Shown here piece by piece: positions 24,102 to 34,235 of a stretch of 64,000 bases of DNA. Each line of letters starts with the position of its first letter. Position 1 is the stretch's first letter. The position numbers and the translations under genes were made by a program. The notes beneath the pieces were generated by a model. It was not told the origin of the DNA and made no database searches. It saw nothing but the letters and a program-made list of their open reading frames with translations. The stretch is taken from assembly GCA_034509425.1 (NCBI GenBank), contig JAVTVJ010000520.1:868001-932000 (forward strand), written 5' to 3'. Source of the DNA: Eopsaltria australis (lineage: Eukaryota; Chordata; Aves; Passeriformes; Petroicidae).

Positions 24102-27100
24102 AGCTGGGCTGTGCTGTGGCCACCAATGCCAGATGTGGGAGTCTTTTTGTCCCTTCCTGGCCCACAGAGCTCTTCCCTTCCTCTTTGGCCATTTCTGCTG
24201 CACAGCCCCCACTGCAGGACTTGTTCCCTGCCCTGGAACTCGGGGCTGCTCAGCCCAGGAGACGAGATGCGATAAAATGAGATGAGATGTCCCTCACTTG
24301 GAGGCAGGAGCGTGCAAGGCTTTTTTTGGGGGGGAAGCCTCTGAGCTCTCAGCTTTCCCCAGGAGGATGTCACAGATCCCCCAGTGCCATTCAAAGCTTT
24401 GTGCTGCTCCCAAAGTGCAGTAATTTAACTTTATATCAGCCATGTTTGCAGCAGCTGTCAGTCACCATGACAACAATATTAACACTCGTGATGGCTTTGT
24501 TGTGAGCACCAGAGAATTTAATATTCTGGGGGGAAGAAGCAGCAATTGCTCGAGCAGTTGCTCACAGCCCAAGTGACTCTATTGAACTGGGAGAGGTTCA
24601 AACTGTATTTTAAACATACAAGAAAAGACTTGCTTTTGGAGTATAAAATGACTTGAATTAACTTCAGTCTGACAAGTGGAAGCAAAGGGAATCACTGGAA
24701 TAAATATGTGTGAGACTGGAAGATTAGAAAGACACATTCCAGAATCTCACAGAAATGCAAACTCCCTCTTTTTTGAAGGCACTGCCTGTGGAATGGCAAT
24801 TTACATTTCTTTAAACTTGGGGAGGGGGAAGGAGGGTGATCTAAAGGGGGTTTGCCAGCCTTGTGGTTCTTGTCTTTAACATAAAACAGTTACTCACAGA
24901 ATTCTAAGGGTAGCTCTTAGTCTGTATCTTCTCTGAGAATTAAAACAGGGAAAAAGTGTCCTGGGTTTCAAACACTGGAGTTTGTCTCTTAATCCATTTC
25001 CTTTTATGGGGAAAAACAAATCACTCTCTCTCTCAATATTTAGTATCTTTACTGTTTCTAACCTCCCTCCTTCCCCTCCAGAGATAGCCAGCATTAAGAT
25101 AAGGCATTGATTGTCTACACTGGGAAATGCATTCTAGTTAATTAGTTCATTATTCCTTTTTTAACATAAGATTGATGACTTATTAAGCTATGGTTAATTA
25201 CAGAGTTTATTACTTTGAAAATAAGGAAAACTCCACAGTTTCAGCTGATTCTGCTCTTGGCTAATCTGGATTTCTGGCACTGCTGTGTCCTGGAGATCTG
25301 TGGCTTCTCTTTTGCACTTCGTTCATTGAAACCCAGTTTTGGGGTGTGCAGCTTCTCACCTGTTTGAGATGTGCCAGTGACCTTGCAGCTGCTGGTTTTC
25401 CCTGCAGGTCCAGGGCTGGGATCCCCCAAAACTTTAGCAGTATGTTTTAGAATCAACAGCTCTGTAGCTCCAGGGCCCCAGTGAGGACCAGAGCTGGAGC
25501 ATCACTACAGCTCCACGAGGAGCCCCAGCCTCATCCATCAGACAAAGGAGAGAGCACCAAGCACCAGCTAAGTGAGGGAAGGAGTCTTGCATGTCCTCAG
25601 TGCACACCCCACATCCCGCTCCCTGCTCCCAAAAATGTCCCCTGCCAGCAGAGTGTCCAGAGCACCTGGTGACAGCCAGGACACAAAGGAGTGATGAAGA
25701 CTCCGGGAGCGCCTGCAAGCTCATCCAGCACACAAAATGCCATTTCCACTAACATTGCCAGTGGCAGAAATACCCCAAATTTTGCCTAATAATCCAGCCA
25801 GACCAGCAGGGAGCGCAGGGCCGCCGTGCCCGCGGCTTCAGCAGCACCTGCTAGGATTTTGGGAGGAGCGATGAGACAAACCTGGCAGCAACTCTCGCAG
25901 GGATGCTGCTGCCTCCTGCCGAGGGAGGGCACAGCAACAGTTGTTAACCGTGTTAGCAGCTGCGTTTCCAGCTCCAAAATAGGAAGTTTTGAATCTAAAA
26001 TTAACACCGAGAAGGCTGAAATGCACAGAAGTGCAACGTGGATCTCAGAACTCCGGGTTGTCGGGGCATGCACAGCGTCATTGCTGTTGGGCTTTGTGCT
26101 GTTTTGTGGGGTCTGTGTGAGAGCAGCACCAGTTTAACGGAAAATTTAAAAATAATTAAATATATATATATTTAATTATATAGTAAATAATTAAATAATC
26201 AAACACCTGTAACACCAAGTGTTGCATGGGAGAGCCTGCAGAGCGGCAGGGCTGCCCTCGGAGGAGAGAGGCAGAGGGAGCTGAGGGAGGGTTTCATTCC
26301 TGGAGCAGTGGTGCTCCCTCCAGGCTGTGGACAGGGGACAGGCTGCAAAGCCAGCGCTTGCTGAGCACTGTGTGACAGCAGCCGAGAGCACAAAGCTGTG
26401 GTGAGCCCGTATTTTCTCACTGTCAGTGCTCCAGGTGGTGGAGGAGCTCTGAAGGAGATGCTGCAGCCTCCAAATCTTTCCTTTGGATCCTCTGCGGTGT
26501 CACCATCAGGACCACGATTAGCCGTGAACCCCACGCTGCCTTGTGAAAATGTCAGCTCCCCAACATCCCAGAGAGAGCACATCTTCAAGAAAAACACAAA
26601 TGTTAAATCAATTCCTCCAGCTTTCCGCCCTCCCGTTTTTCCGGGCTGCTAACATTGTCCTTTTGGGAATGCACTCGTGAGCCATAAACATCTGTCAGTT
26701 TGCTGCAAACAATCCCCAGCCTTCAGCTGAGCTGCTCCTCTCTCTCTTTGCTCACTCCCAGAGGCCAGGCTGCTCACACTGGGATGGTGGGAGATGAGGG
26801 ACAGGCAAAGCTTGACTGACATTTTGCCTTTAGACATGAAACAAGTGCTCGTGGCTTGTTTTTCCTCCTCCAGAGGCAGCAATTTCCAAAAAAAAAAGAG
26901 ATTAAAGGTGTTGGGATATGAGCAGAAATATCTCCTGTGGTAGCTCATGAGAGTGGATTACTGCAAAAGTTACTGAAATGTCAGTAAATGAGCAGTGGGG
27001 TTAAAGTTTTAGGGTGTCCCCTGCCTGTGTCCTGCTCAGCACAGAGGGGTGGTGGGCGTTGCCACCACGTGTCCCACGTCACTGCACAGGAAGATTCCAC

Positions 27101-28039
27101 CCCTGGCCTGTGCCAGCCCCCAGCACAGATGCAGAGACGGTGACACCACTAAAACAGACCCAGGTTTTGTGGTGCCAGCCCAGCTGAGTGGGCACCATGC
27201 TCTGACAACCTCCTGGACACCCTGGAACGTCCCAGTGACCTTCCATCTTCATGCTTAAAAAACCAGAATTTGAAATTTCCACCCCCAGGCTCTAAAACCA
27301 ATTTAAATTTCCATCTTTTGGGGCCAGGAACCACCGTTTCTACATCACAGATCTTGGTGCATCCTTCAGGCAGGCAGCAGGAAGAGCAGGGAGGGAGCTT
27401 CCCTCCAGATTGGGAGTTCAAAGGAGTGTGTTCAAGCAGGGGGTATCAGGTCTTGGTTTCCAGCTGTAAAACCAGAAGCCTCTGGGGGTTTCTGGATGTC
27501 TTCCAGCTGCCACCTGCTTTCCTCCATTGTGTATCCTTTGTCCCTGCTGAAAAATAACTCAGCTGTGTGGTTTTTTTTCTTAGTTTTATTAAGAGTATTT
27601 TTGTTGGTTTATTTTCTCTTATTTTCCAGAAACATTCACGTTGGAGGATAAAGTGCCATTCACGTAGGAAGATTTAGTCCCTCTTCATAAAGTTATATAT
27701 TACAAGTGAAAGGGAAACAAGCATGGGCTGGCAGCAGAAAATTGAATTAGCTCAGCGGTACACTACACAAAATAAGACAAATTTTGTACAGAAATATAAT
27801 TGAAGCTGCATTATTTATCCTCCCTTTTTGGGTTATTTGTCAAAGTGAGCTGCAAGTTGCAAATTAAAAGAGCTATTGATTCTAAAGTTGTTTTTAAAGT
27901 ATTTTCTTCATTCAGATGCTTGGAAACAATTATCTCGAAGTGGTGCCAAGCAGCCAAATCCTTGTTGGTGTTGGGTTCGGACAGATAATGTTCCAGCTTC
28001 TCTCCATGGTTTGTGGACATTCAAATGACCCCTTTTGGT
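24102..28039. other. unique intergenic sequence, no gene recognised
   Basis: No gene or transposon is recognised. It contains a perfect AT palindrome at 26154-26177 (entered separately). Around 25800-26110 the sequence is GC-rich and scattered CpGs survive. Open frames up to 132 codons (26199-26597 minus) show no family resemblance and overlap others in different frames. Confidence 0.5.
26154..26177. repeat. perfect 24-bp AT palindrome / (TA)n core
   Basis: The 24 bases consist of AATTAAA, then ten alternating T/A bases, then TTTAATT, and are exactly self-complementary. They sit within about 60 bases of almost pure A/T (26140-26200). Such sequence melts easily and can extrude a cruciform. 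A mutable microsatellite core is the simplest explanation. Confidence 0.85.
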
Positions 28040-28403
28040 AGAATCACAGAAACATAAATCATTAAAGTTAGAAAAGATTTTCAAGACCACTAGCCCAAGC
28101 TGTGCCCCATCCTCACCTTGTCCCCAGCCCTGGGCACTGAGTGCCACCTCCAGGCGTTCCTTGGACACCTCCAGGGGTGGGGACTCCAAATTTCCCCTTC
28201 CAAGGCTTTATCACCTTTACCATGGGGAAATTCCTGCTGATGTCCAACCTGAGCATCCCCAGGTGCAATTTGAGGCTGTTCCCTCTCCTCCTGTCCCTGT
28301 TCCCTGGGAGCAGAGCCCAACACCCCCTGTGCCCCCTCCTGTCAGGGACTGTGCAGAGCCACAAGGTCCCCCCTGAGCCTCCTTTTCTCCAGGCTAACCA
28401 ATT
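28040..28403 (-). mobile_element. CR1 LINE 3' end, minus strand
   Basis: The complement of the CR1 3' region. It starts at the left with the tail 'agaatcacagaaacataaatc', followed by the complement of 'ttggacacctccaggg..ggggactc', then the 'tgctgatgtccaacctgagc' and 'ctgtccctgttccctgggagcagag' blocks. It ends at the right with 'cctccttttctccaggctaac'. About 360 bases are retained, the longest CR1 piece in the window and one of only two on the minus strand. The open frames crossing it (28035-28376 plus, 28090-28323 minus) are accidental. Confidence 0.92.
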
Positions 28404-29297
28404 TTAGAGATTTCTTTCTCTGGGAAGAAATGGGTGGAAGGTGGGATCAGAAGGGTTTGTGTGGTTGTGCTGTTGAGCAGAGCAGCAGGAAGAGCTCAGG
28501 CTGTCTGGGAATGTCACCTGGAGAGAATCTGCTCCTGCCGTGGCACAGCCCTGGCAGGGCTCACCCCAGGGTCAAGGTTTTACCACAGTGAAATTACACT
28601 TCTACATTCCTGTTAGACTTTCCTGCTGCATTGAGAGGACAAATATCCCATCAAATAACACCAATCATTCTTTTCACAAATCCCCGCTGAGGACAAGGAC
28701 CAGGAAAGGTCACCCAGCTGTTTTCCCATCCAGTTCTGGGTGGATGACAAGGTGCTGGACCGTTCCTGCCTTGCCTGTGCTTGTGGCACAGGAGATTGGG
28801 GCACAGTTTAGGAAGGGGCCACCGCTTTTGTTTTGCAAAATAAAGAGAAAACAGCCCCTGTGACTACAAAAGAAAAAAACAAAACGCACCAAAAAATCCA
28901 TGCACAGCAGCATTTGAGCCATTCTCCACAGGCCCTAGGAGCCTCTTACTGTTTGAGTTAAGGCTCCTTATATAAAGTTTATGGGTCCCACCGGGGTGTT
29001 TTGAGTAGATTACATTCACACCAGCTCATGCAAGGCGGGCGTGAGCAGTCAGTAAATCAGCCAGCTTAGTTTGTAAGCTCCTGCTCGAGCTGGAGATGGC
29101 TCTCAGGGCTGGGATAACGCCTCCCGTTATCAGCTGACAGCTGGCACGCAAAGATCCTGCCCTGATGCACATTGTCAGGGCTTCCACAGCCTCAGCATGG
29201 GCACGGAGCTGGGGAGAACTGCTGCTTCCATAGGGACAGTGTCCCCAAAATGGGCAAAGTGTGCCTGACAGTGGGAAAGCCGGGCTGGTTTCACTGG
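28404..29297. other. unique sequence, no gene recognised
   Basis: About 900 bases between a CR1 and an LTR. No coding or RNA feature is recognised. A short AT-rich piece with a 'ttatataaag' motif near 28968-28977 is TATA-like, but no CpG-rich or initiator context supports a promoter. Confidence 0.45.
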
Positions 29298-29696
29298 TGT
29301 GTTGGGTTGGCACAGATTGGTTTTTGGTAGCAGGGGGACCACAGAGATGGTTCCTGTGAGAAGCTGCTGGAAGAGCCTCAGTGATAAACTGACCACAAAC
29401 CTCATGCCCTGTCTCCCTGTGCTGTCAGTGGGAAGGAGGGGGGAGCTGGGGGGGGGAAAGAAGGTGTTTTAAGGGCTTGTTTTACTTCTCATTATCCTCC
29501 TCTGATTCTGTTAGTAATAAATTCACTTTGCAACTGAAGTTGAGCCTGCTTCACCCTTGAAATATTTCTCCTGGTCCTTATTTCACTCGTGAAGTGTTGG
29601 TTAATTTTTTTCCCTTCTCTGCCCGGCTGTGGAAGGGGAGGGTGAGCAAGAGCCTCTCGTGGGTGCCTGATGTTGAGCCAGTGTCAAACCACGACA
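29298..29696 (+). mobile_element. passerine endogenous retrovirus LTR, plus strand, internally shortened
   Basis: It opens with TGTGTTGGGTTGGC and the 'ggtttttggtagcaggggg' block, followed by 'ctgtgagaagctgctggaag'. After an apparent internal deletion come 'gtgttttaagggcttgtttt', 'acttctcattatcctcctct' and 'gttagtaataaattc', with the AATAAA signal near 29517. It ends with the 'gtgggtgcctgatgttgagc' and 'gtcaaaccacgaca' blocks. I recognise these as parts of an LTR family widespread in passerine genomes. About 400 bases remain. The usual U3 promoter part between the opening and the 'gtgttttaaggg' block appears to be missing. No internal retroviral sequence adjoins it. Boundaries are good to about 10 bases. 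Confidence 0.78.
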
Positions 29697-31767
29697 GGAT
29701 CCTTCTGCCCTCTGAGCTTCAGAGAGGCCAAACTGGCAGGGAGATGGATCAGGACAGCTCAGATCTACTGCAGTGATCCTGGTCAGTGACACTGATGCTT
29801 CCAGACTCAGCTTTTCAGTGCTGTGTGTTGCACCAGTCCAGAGCCCGTGGTTCATGGGGAGGACAGGCTGGTGTAGATCCCACAGACTCCAGACTGGGAC
29901 AGCTGATGTGTGCTGCCCCCTGAGGAGGATCTGATCCTGCTGGCCCCAAACCAGGCAGAGGTTTCACTTGCTGGGGTTTATTCTGGAGACTTCTCTCTCT
30001 GGCAGTCTCTTAAACACCAATATCTTGCTTTCAAACCCCGCTCTGAATTTATGGCTTTTATGGCTCTCAGATCTGAGCACCAGGACTCTGAGCACCTCAT
30101 GTCTCACACCTCCCTCCAGCAATGCTCCTGTCCTGTCCTGGAGCAGGAAAGGATGGGAACCTGCCAGCTGGATGAAGTGCCTTTAATACCAAGAAACAAA
30201 ACCAATTTCTTTGATATGTGGCAACAGTGGGGATGTGATTTGCCAGAGAAGTCATCAGCGAGCAATTCTTCCAGTGGCAGATTGTTCAAGTCAACTGCAC
30301 ACTGATTTATTTGCTGTGCTCTAATTACTGAGGGAAAATGAGGGGAAGTCTGGTATTAGCAAAATTCCTCATTTTATAATTACCCCATCAGTGGGGTTCG
30401 GGTTCCACCACAACACAGCCCAACCCCTGCACACGAGCACTTCAGCATTTAATTAAGGGCAGATAAAACTGCAGTTGTTGCAGTTTTCCATCCCAGCTCT
30501 CACACAAAGCCTGCTTAGGAGAGGCAAGAGAGGCTGAACGCTGAGTGTCTCCTCTGAAAAGCCCAGGAAACCTAACACAAAGCAGTTCTCTATCTCTTTC
30601 ACCCACTTGAGATGGCCAGAACTGAGTTTTCTTGGTAAATCTGGAGTGTCAGGTGAAGGCAGCAGCGCGTCAGGGCTGGCAGCAGCTCTCAGAGGCAGCA
30701 GCGGGAGCATCCCTGGGACAGGGACACCCACGGGGCTCCTACCCTGGAGAGCCCTGAGGAAAACAAAATATTCTTTGTTGTTCTGCAGCCTGAAACATCT
30801 TTCCTTTTCTAAGAAGTCAGGAATTTGAAAGATACAGCCCAGGCCTCCGGAATAGAAAAAAACCTGTATATTTCTACATTTAAAAATGGTTTTGAAGTTC
30901 TGAGTTTTTAGAAGCAAAGCCCTGAAATGCTCAGAGAAAAACCTTTTCTGTGGGGAAAATCTGCCAGAACAGGCAGCTCTGAGCAACCCTGTAATTGCCG
31001 TGAAATAAATAAACAGGCCTTGCTTATCAGTGTCTGAAATAAATTTTGAGAAAAATAACATTTTAAGATACAGAAGCGTATCTCTGTTTTGATAAACACC
31101 TCTACAAGTGGCACATCCCTCCTCCCTCGGGGCCTGTCCTTCCCCACTCGTTGTGTTCCACATTCATCACCAGAGAGTGAATCTCCTCATAATTTAGATC
31201 CTGCAGCTGATAGTTTGTGTGCAGCAGCGTCGCAAATGGAAGCTCCACTTTGATTTCCATTATGCATTACCTTGTCTGACTCCCTTTTTATTGTGCAGTG
31301 GAGTAAATGACCTCCCAGATATTCAGGTTCAGATGTGGATGTGATGGCAAATTTAAGTCCTGAAATTTCCATCCCGTGATAAAATTGTATAATAAAAAAA
31401 AAAAAAAATCACTTTCTTCTGCTAATATCTGCTTTTGGCTGTCACATCAGCGTTATGGCTGGATTGTATTTTGTAATGTATCAGCATGGAATCCAATTGT
31501 TGTGTGCTGGTTTCTCTTTTGATAATAACACAGCACGGGATGAAAAATCAGTATATGAGTCGTTCTGCTTTTATTACTATCGGTTTTACATGAACTTGAC
31601 AGATGATTGTTGCCATCAAATTTGTCGAGTATAACATTTAATTAAATATCTTTCCTCTCAGTACTGAACACACCTGGAATAAAAGAACCCACCTCAGCTT
31701 CAGGCTTGGGAAGGTGTTTTGGGGAAGGAACAGGTGCTTGGTTGTGCAGCCACACACAGCCAAGTGT
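29697..31767. other. unique sequence containing one long minus-strand open frame
   Basis: No gene or transposon is recognised. A CTCF-like motif lies at 29911-29929. A 236-codon open frame on the minus strand (30453-31163) is entered separately. An A run lies at 31394-31408, without an associated retroposon. Confidence 0.5.
30453..31163 (-). other. 236-codon open frame of unknown meaning
   Basis: An uninterrupted frame from an ATG near 31163 to a stop at 30453. It does not lie in a tandem repeat and is not GC-extreme, unlike the other long frames of this window. The predicted product is rich in F and L, has no signal peptide, transmembrane pattern, zinc-binding motif or repeat that I recognise, and resembles no known family. 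It could be a chance frame, a fragment of an unknown gene or part of a long non-coding transcript. An overlapping 79-codon frame on the same strand (30908-31147) weakens the coding case. Confidence 0.12.
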
Positions 31768-31909
31768 GGGGGAGTCTCCATGCCTGGAGGTGCCCAAGGA
31801 ACACCTGGGTGTGACACTCTGGGCTGGTTGACAAGGTGGGGATTGCTTGCAGGTTGGACTCCATGAACCTGGAGGTCTTTTCCAACCTAAAAGATTCTGG
31901 GATTCTGAT
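31768..31909 (+). mobile_element. CR1 LINE 3' end, plus strand
   Basis: About 140 bases of CR1 3' terminus. In order are 'gggagtctccatgcctggag', 'gtgacactctgggctgg', 'gacaaggtggggattg', 'ggttggactccatgaac', 'ggaggtcttttccaacct' and the tail 'gattctgggattctga'. It is 5'-truncated with no coding part. The 98-codon minus frame across it is accidental. Confidence 0.9.
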
Positions 31910-32237
31910 TCAGCCCTACTGATGCTGTTGGAAAACACAACAGTTTAAAAATTTTTAATCGAGGGTTTGTGTTCGCCTTTGTTGGGTTCCACTGTGTGTG
32001 TTACAGAAAATCAGCCTGGAATGCCCAGAGGGAGCCTCTTCCCCAGGCCCAGAGGTGCCCAGGAAGCACATCCAGGGCACCAGGGATGGACATGGGAAAG
32101 AGGAGCATGGCTTTGTGGCCTCTGCACCCATTGTGTGAGAGGATTGTAGGGTGTGACCTTCTAGGGGATTGTTTATCTTTGCTGTTTATGGGATGGCACA
32201 GCCTGGGGGTGGGATGGGATAAAGGGAATTTTCACTG

Positions 32238-32884
32238 CACAGTAGCCATGGCAGTGGCCATAAGGGGCAATGACCATAGGGCAGTGGCCATGGGGCAGCA
32301 GCCATAGGGCAGTGGCCATGGGGCAGTGGCCATGGGGCAGTGGCCATAGGGCAGTGACCATAGGGCAGTGGCCATGGGGCAGTAGCCATGGCAGTAGCCA
32401 TAGGGCAGTGGCCATGGGGCAGTAGCCATAGGGCAGTGACCATAGGGCAGTAGCCATAGGGCAGTAGCCATGGAGCAGTGGCCATAGGGCAGTGGCCATA
32501 GGGCAGTGGCCATAGGGCAGTAGCCATGGGGCAGTGGCCATGGGGCAGTGGCCATGGGGCAGTGGCCATGGGGCAGCAGCCATAGGGCAGTGGCCATGGG
32601 GCAGTGGCCATGGGGCAGTAGCCATGGCAGTAGCCATAGGGCAGTGGCCATGGGGCAGTGGCCATGGGGCAGTGGCCATAGGGCAGTGGCCATGGGGCAG
32701 TGGCCATGGGGCAGTGGCCATGGGGCAGCAGCCATAGGGCAGTGGCCATGGGGCAGTGGCCATGGGGCAGTAGCCATGGCAGTAGCCATAGGGCAGTGGC
32801 CATGGGGCAGTGGCCATGGGGCAGTGGCCATAGGGCAGTGGCCACAGCAGCAGCCATGGCAGTAGCCACAGCAGCAGCCATAGG
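32238..32884 (+). repeat. 14-bp minisatellite (about 46 units) with 152-bp higher-order copies
   Basis: Tandem copies of a 14-base unit, GGGCAGTGGCCATG, with variants that change tgg to tag, tga or cag and ccatggg to ccatagg. A rare 12-base unit, missing two G residues, occurs at three places (agtagccatgg at 32381, 32617 and 32769). The last two are exactly 152 bases apart, which equals eleven units minus two, and the surrounding order of variants repeats as well. This marks a recent duplication of a 152-base block. Because 14 is not a multiple of 3 and the complement lacks stops, all three minus frames stay open for up to 262 codons and encode a 14-residue repeat rich in W, P, H and C. This is a repeat artefact, not evidence of a gene. 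Confidence 0.95.
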
Positions 32885-33003
32885 AGCAGTGTCAGCAGCA
32901 GTCCCAGAGTGCTCTGGAGCAGTCTCAGTCTCTGTACAATAAAGAACTCTGCACACAGCACAGGCTGGGCAGAGAAGTCCTTGACCCTGCGTTGTACACT
33001 ACA
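32885..33003 (+). mobile_element. LTR-like 3' part (poly(A) signal and U5-like segment)
   Basis: Directly after the minisatellite comes 'tctgtacaataaagaactct' with AATAAA at 32938-32943. About 60 bases later the segment ends 'gttgtacactaca', compatible with an R-U5 end of an LTR that closes in CA. The sequence just left of the minisatellite (about 32140-32237) may be the matching U3 part, in which case the minisatellite grew inside an LTR. The evidence is limited to the poly(A) signal and the general texture. Confidence 0.35.
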
Positions 33004-33048
33004 GCCTTTGCCCTTTTAGAGGAAGGGAATTAAAGTTCCTTTCCAAGG

Positions 33049-33541
33049 TGTTGTTCCTTAAGGTGAGGTCTGAAGAACTGAGCATCTCCAGAGGCTGGGA
33101 GCAGCACAGAGGATACACAAGAGGTAACAGCTATCAATGGTCATGGACAGAGCATCAACTCCAAACAACACCCCTGGCTGGCTGGAGACACGGAGGCTGG
33201 AAAGAGAGCAATAAAAAAGAAGATCTCATTAACATCAGAGGCAAGGGGATTCAGATCCAATGGGAAACTGAATTCTGGGGGTTGCTCAGCTCCAGACCAA
33301 TGAACACTGACCCAGTTGGTTTCTATGAGTTTTGACTGTATAAAAGAGCTGAAAATGCAGTAAAAGCCATGAGTCATGGAATGATCCTCTCTGCACACCT
33401 GAGTAATGTGTGGATGAGATGATTTCTGTGGTACATCCTGGTCAGAACAACATCCTGGCCAGAAAATAAAGCAATGCCTTGACTCTCTAACATTAAAAAT
33501 GTCTTTGGAGGGTTTTTGTTTTTCCCGTGGTTTCAGTGACA
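33049..33541 (+). mobile_element. endogenous retrovirus LTR, plus strand
   Basis: About 490 bases beginning TGTTG and ending GTGACA. There are CCAAT boxes at about 33259 and 33298, TGTATAAAAG at about 33338, and the poly(A) signal AATAAAG at about 33466. These are followed by roughly 70 bases of U5-like sequence. Order and spacing fit U3-R-U5. The flanks read 'ttccaagg' on the left and 'gttccagg' on the right. They are similar but not identical, so a target-site duplication is only suggested. No retroviral gene follows. I do not recognise the family. Confidence 0.6.
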
Positions 33542-33689
33542 GTTCCAGGACTGCTCCTGCTCCCACTCCAAACCCAAGCAGTGCCCAGAGCCCCCAGTCA
33601 GTGTCATCTCTCTGTGATGCAGAACGTCATCAGCGTGTTTGTTAAAACACACACAAACGCACGCAGCATCTCTCAGTGCCTTTGGAGGG

Positions 33690-34235
33690 CTAATTAATTA
33701 ATGGCCCTGATGCCTGAGCTTTGTACTGGTGCACAAACAGCGTGGGAGCTGCTCAGTGGGGGCTGCCCCGGAGCCCTTGATGCTGCATTAGAGAGCCCAG
33801 TGTTTGTTATTACACGGATAAATGTTATCGTGTTCATCTCGTGTAGAAATTTATCCGGTTTACGCCGCAGCCCAGAAACATTAGTCCTATAAACCCAAGT
33901 AATCTTTCTTCAGAGAACAACTGCCCAATTACTAACATTACTTATTGGATCGGTTGCTTTCTCTATTAAACGGGACACGGTGCCAATCAAATCAGATAAT
34001 TCAGCCACAAAATCGATGGCACCACATTTACTCAATCAAATATGTTGCTCTGTATCTTATATCCATATGAAATTAAAGAGATGGATGTGCCAGCTGCATG
34101 CTAGAATTGGGCTTCAGGACTTTGGCACATGCAGGTTAAAAATAAGGAAATCGATGAGCAAGAGAGAATGTATTTGACATCAGTCACTGCTTTTAATACA
34201 TTAATTTCTTCACTAGATTAATCAACTATTGATCA
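33690..34235. promoter_or_regulatory. AT-rich, CpG-retaining candidate conserved element
   Basis: Starts with TAATTAATTAA (about 33691-33701) and holds several further homeodomain or PBX-type motifs such as CCAATCAAATCA near 33983 and TTAATCAACTATTGATCAT near 34218. Two ATCGAT sites lie near 34011 and 34151. At least nine CpGs persist in DNA that is mostly A/T, which is unusual in bird intergenic DNA unless the bases are constrained. No repeat signature is present. An ultraconserved or enhancer element is the inference. Confidence 0.35.

Noticed and set aside
32173..32961. 262-, 256- and 199-codon minus frames with a 14-residue repeat, looking like a repeat protein gene
   Set aside because: All three frames are open at once because the 14-bp unit has no stop on that strand. 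A real gene would favour one frame. No promoter or splice context supports it.
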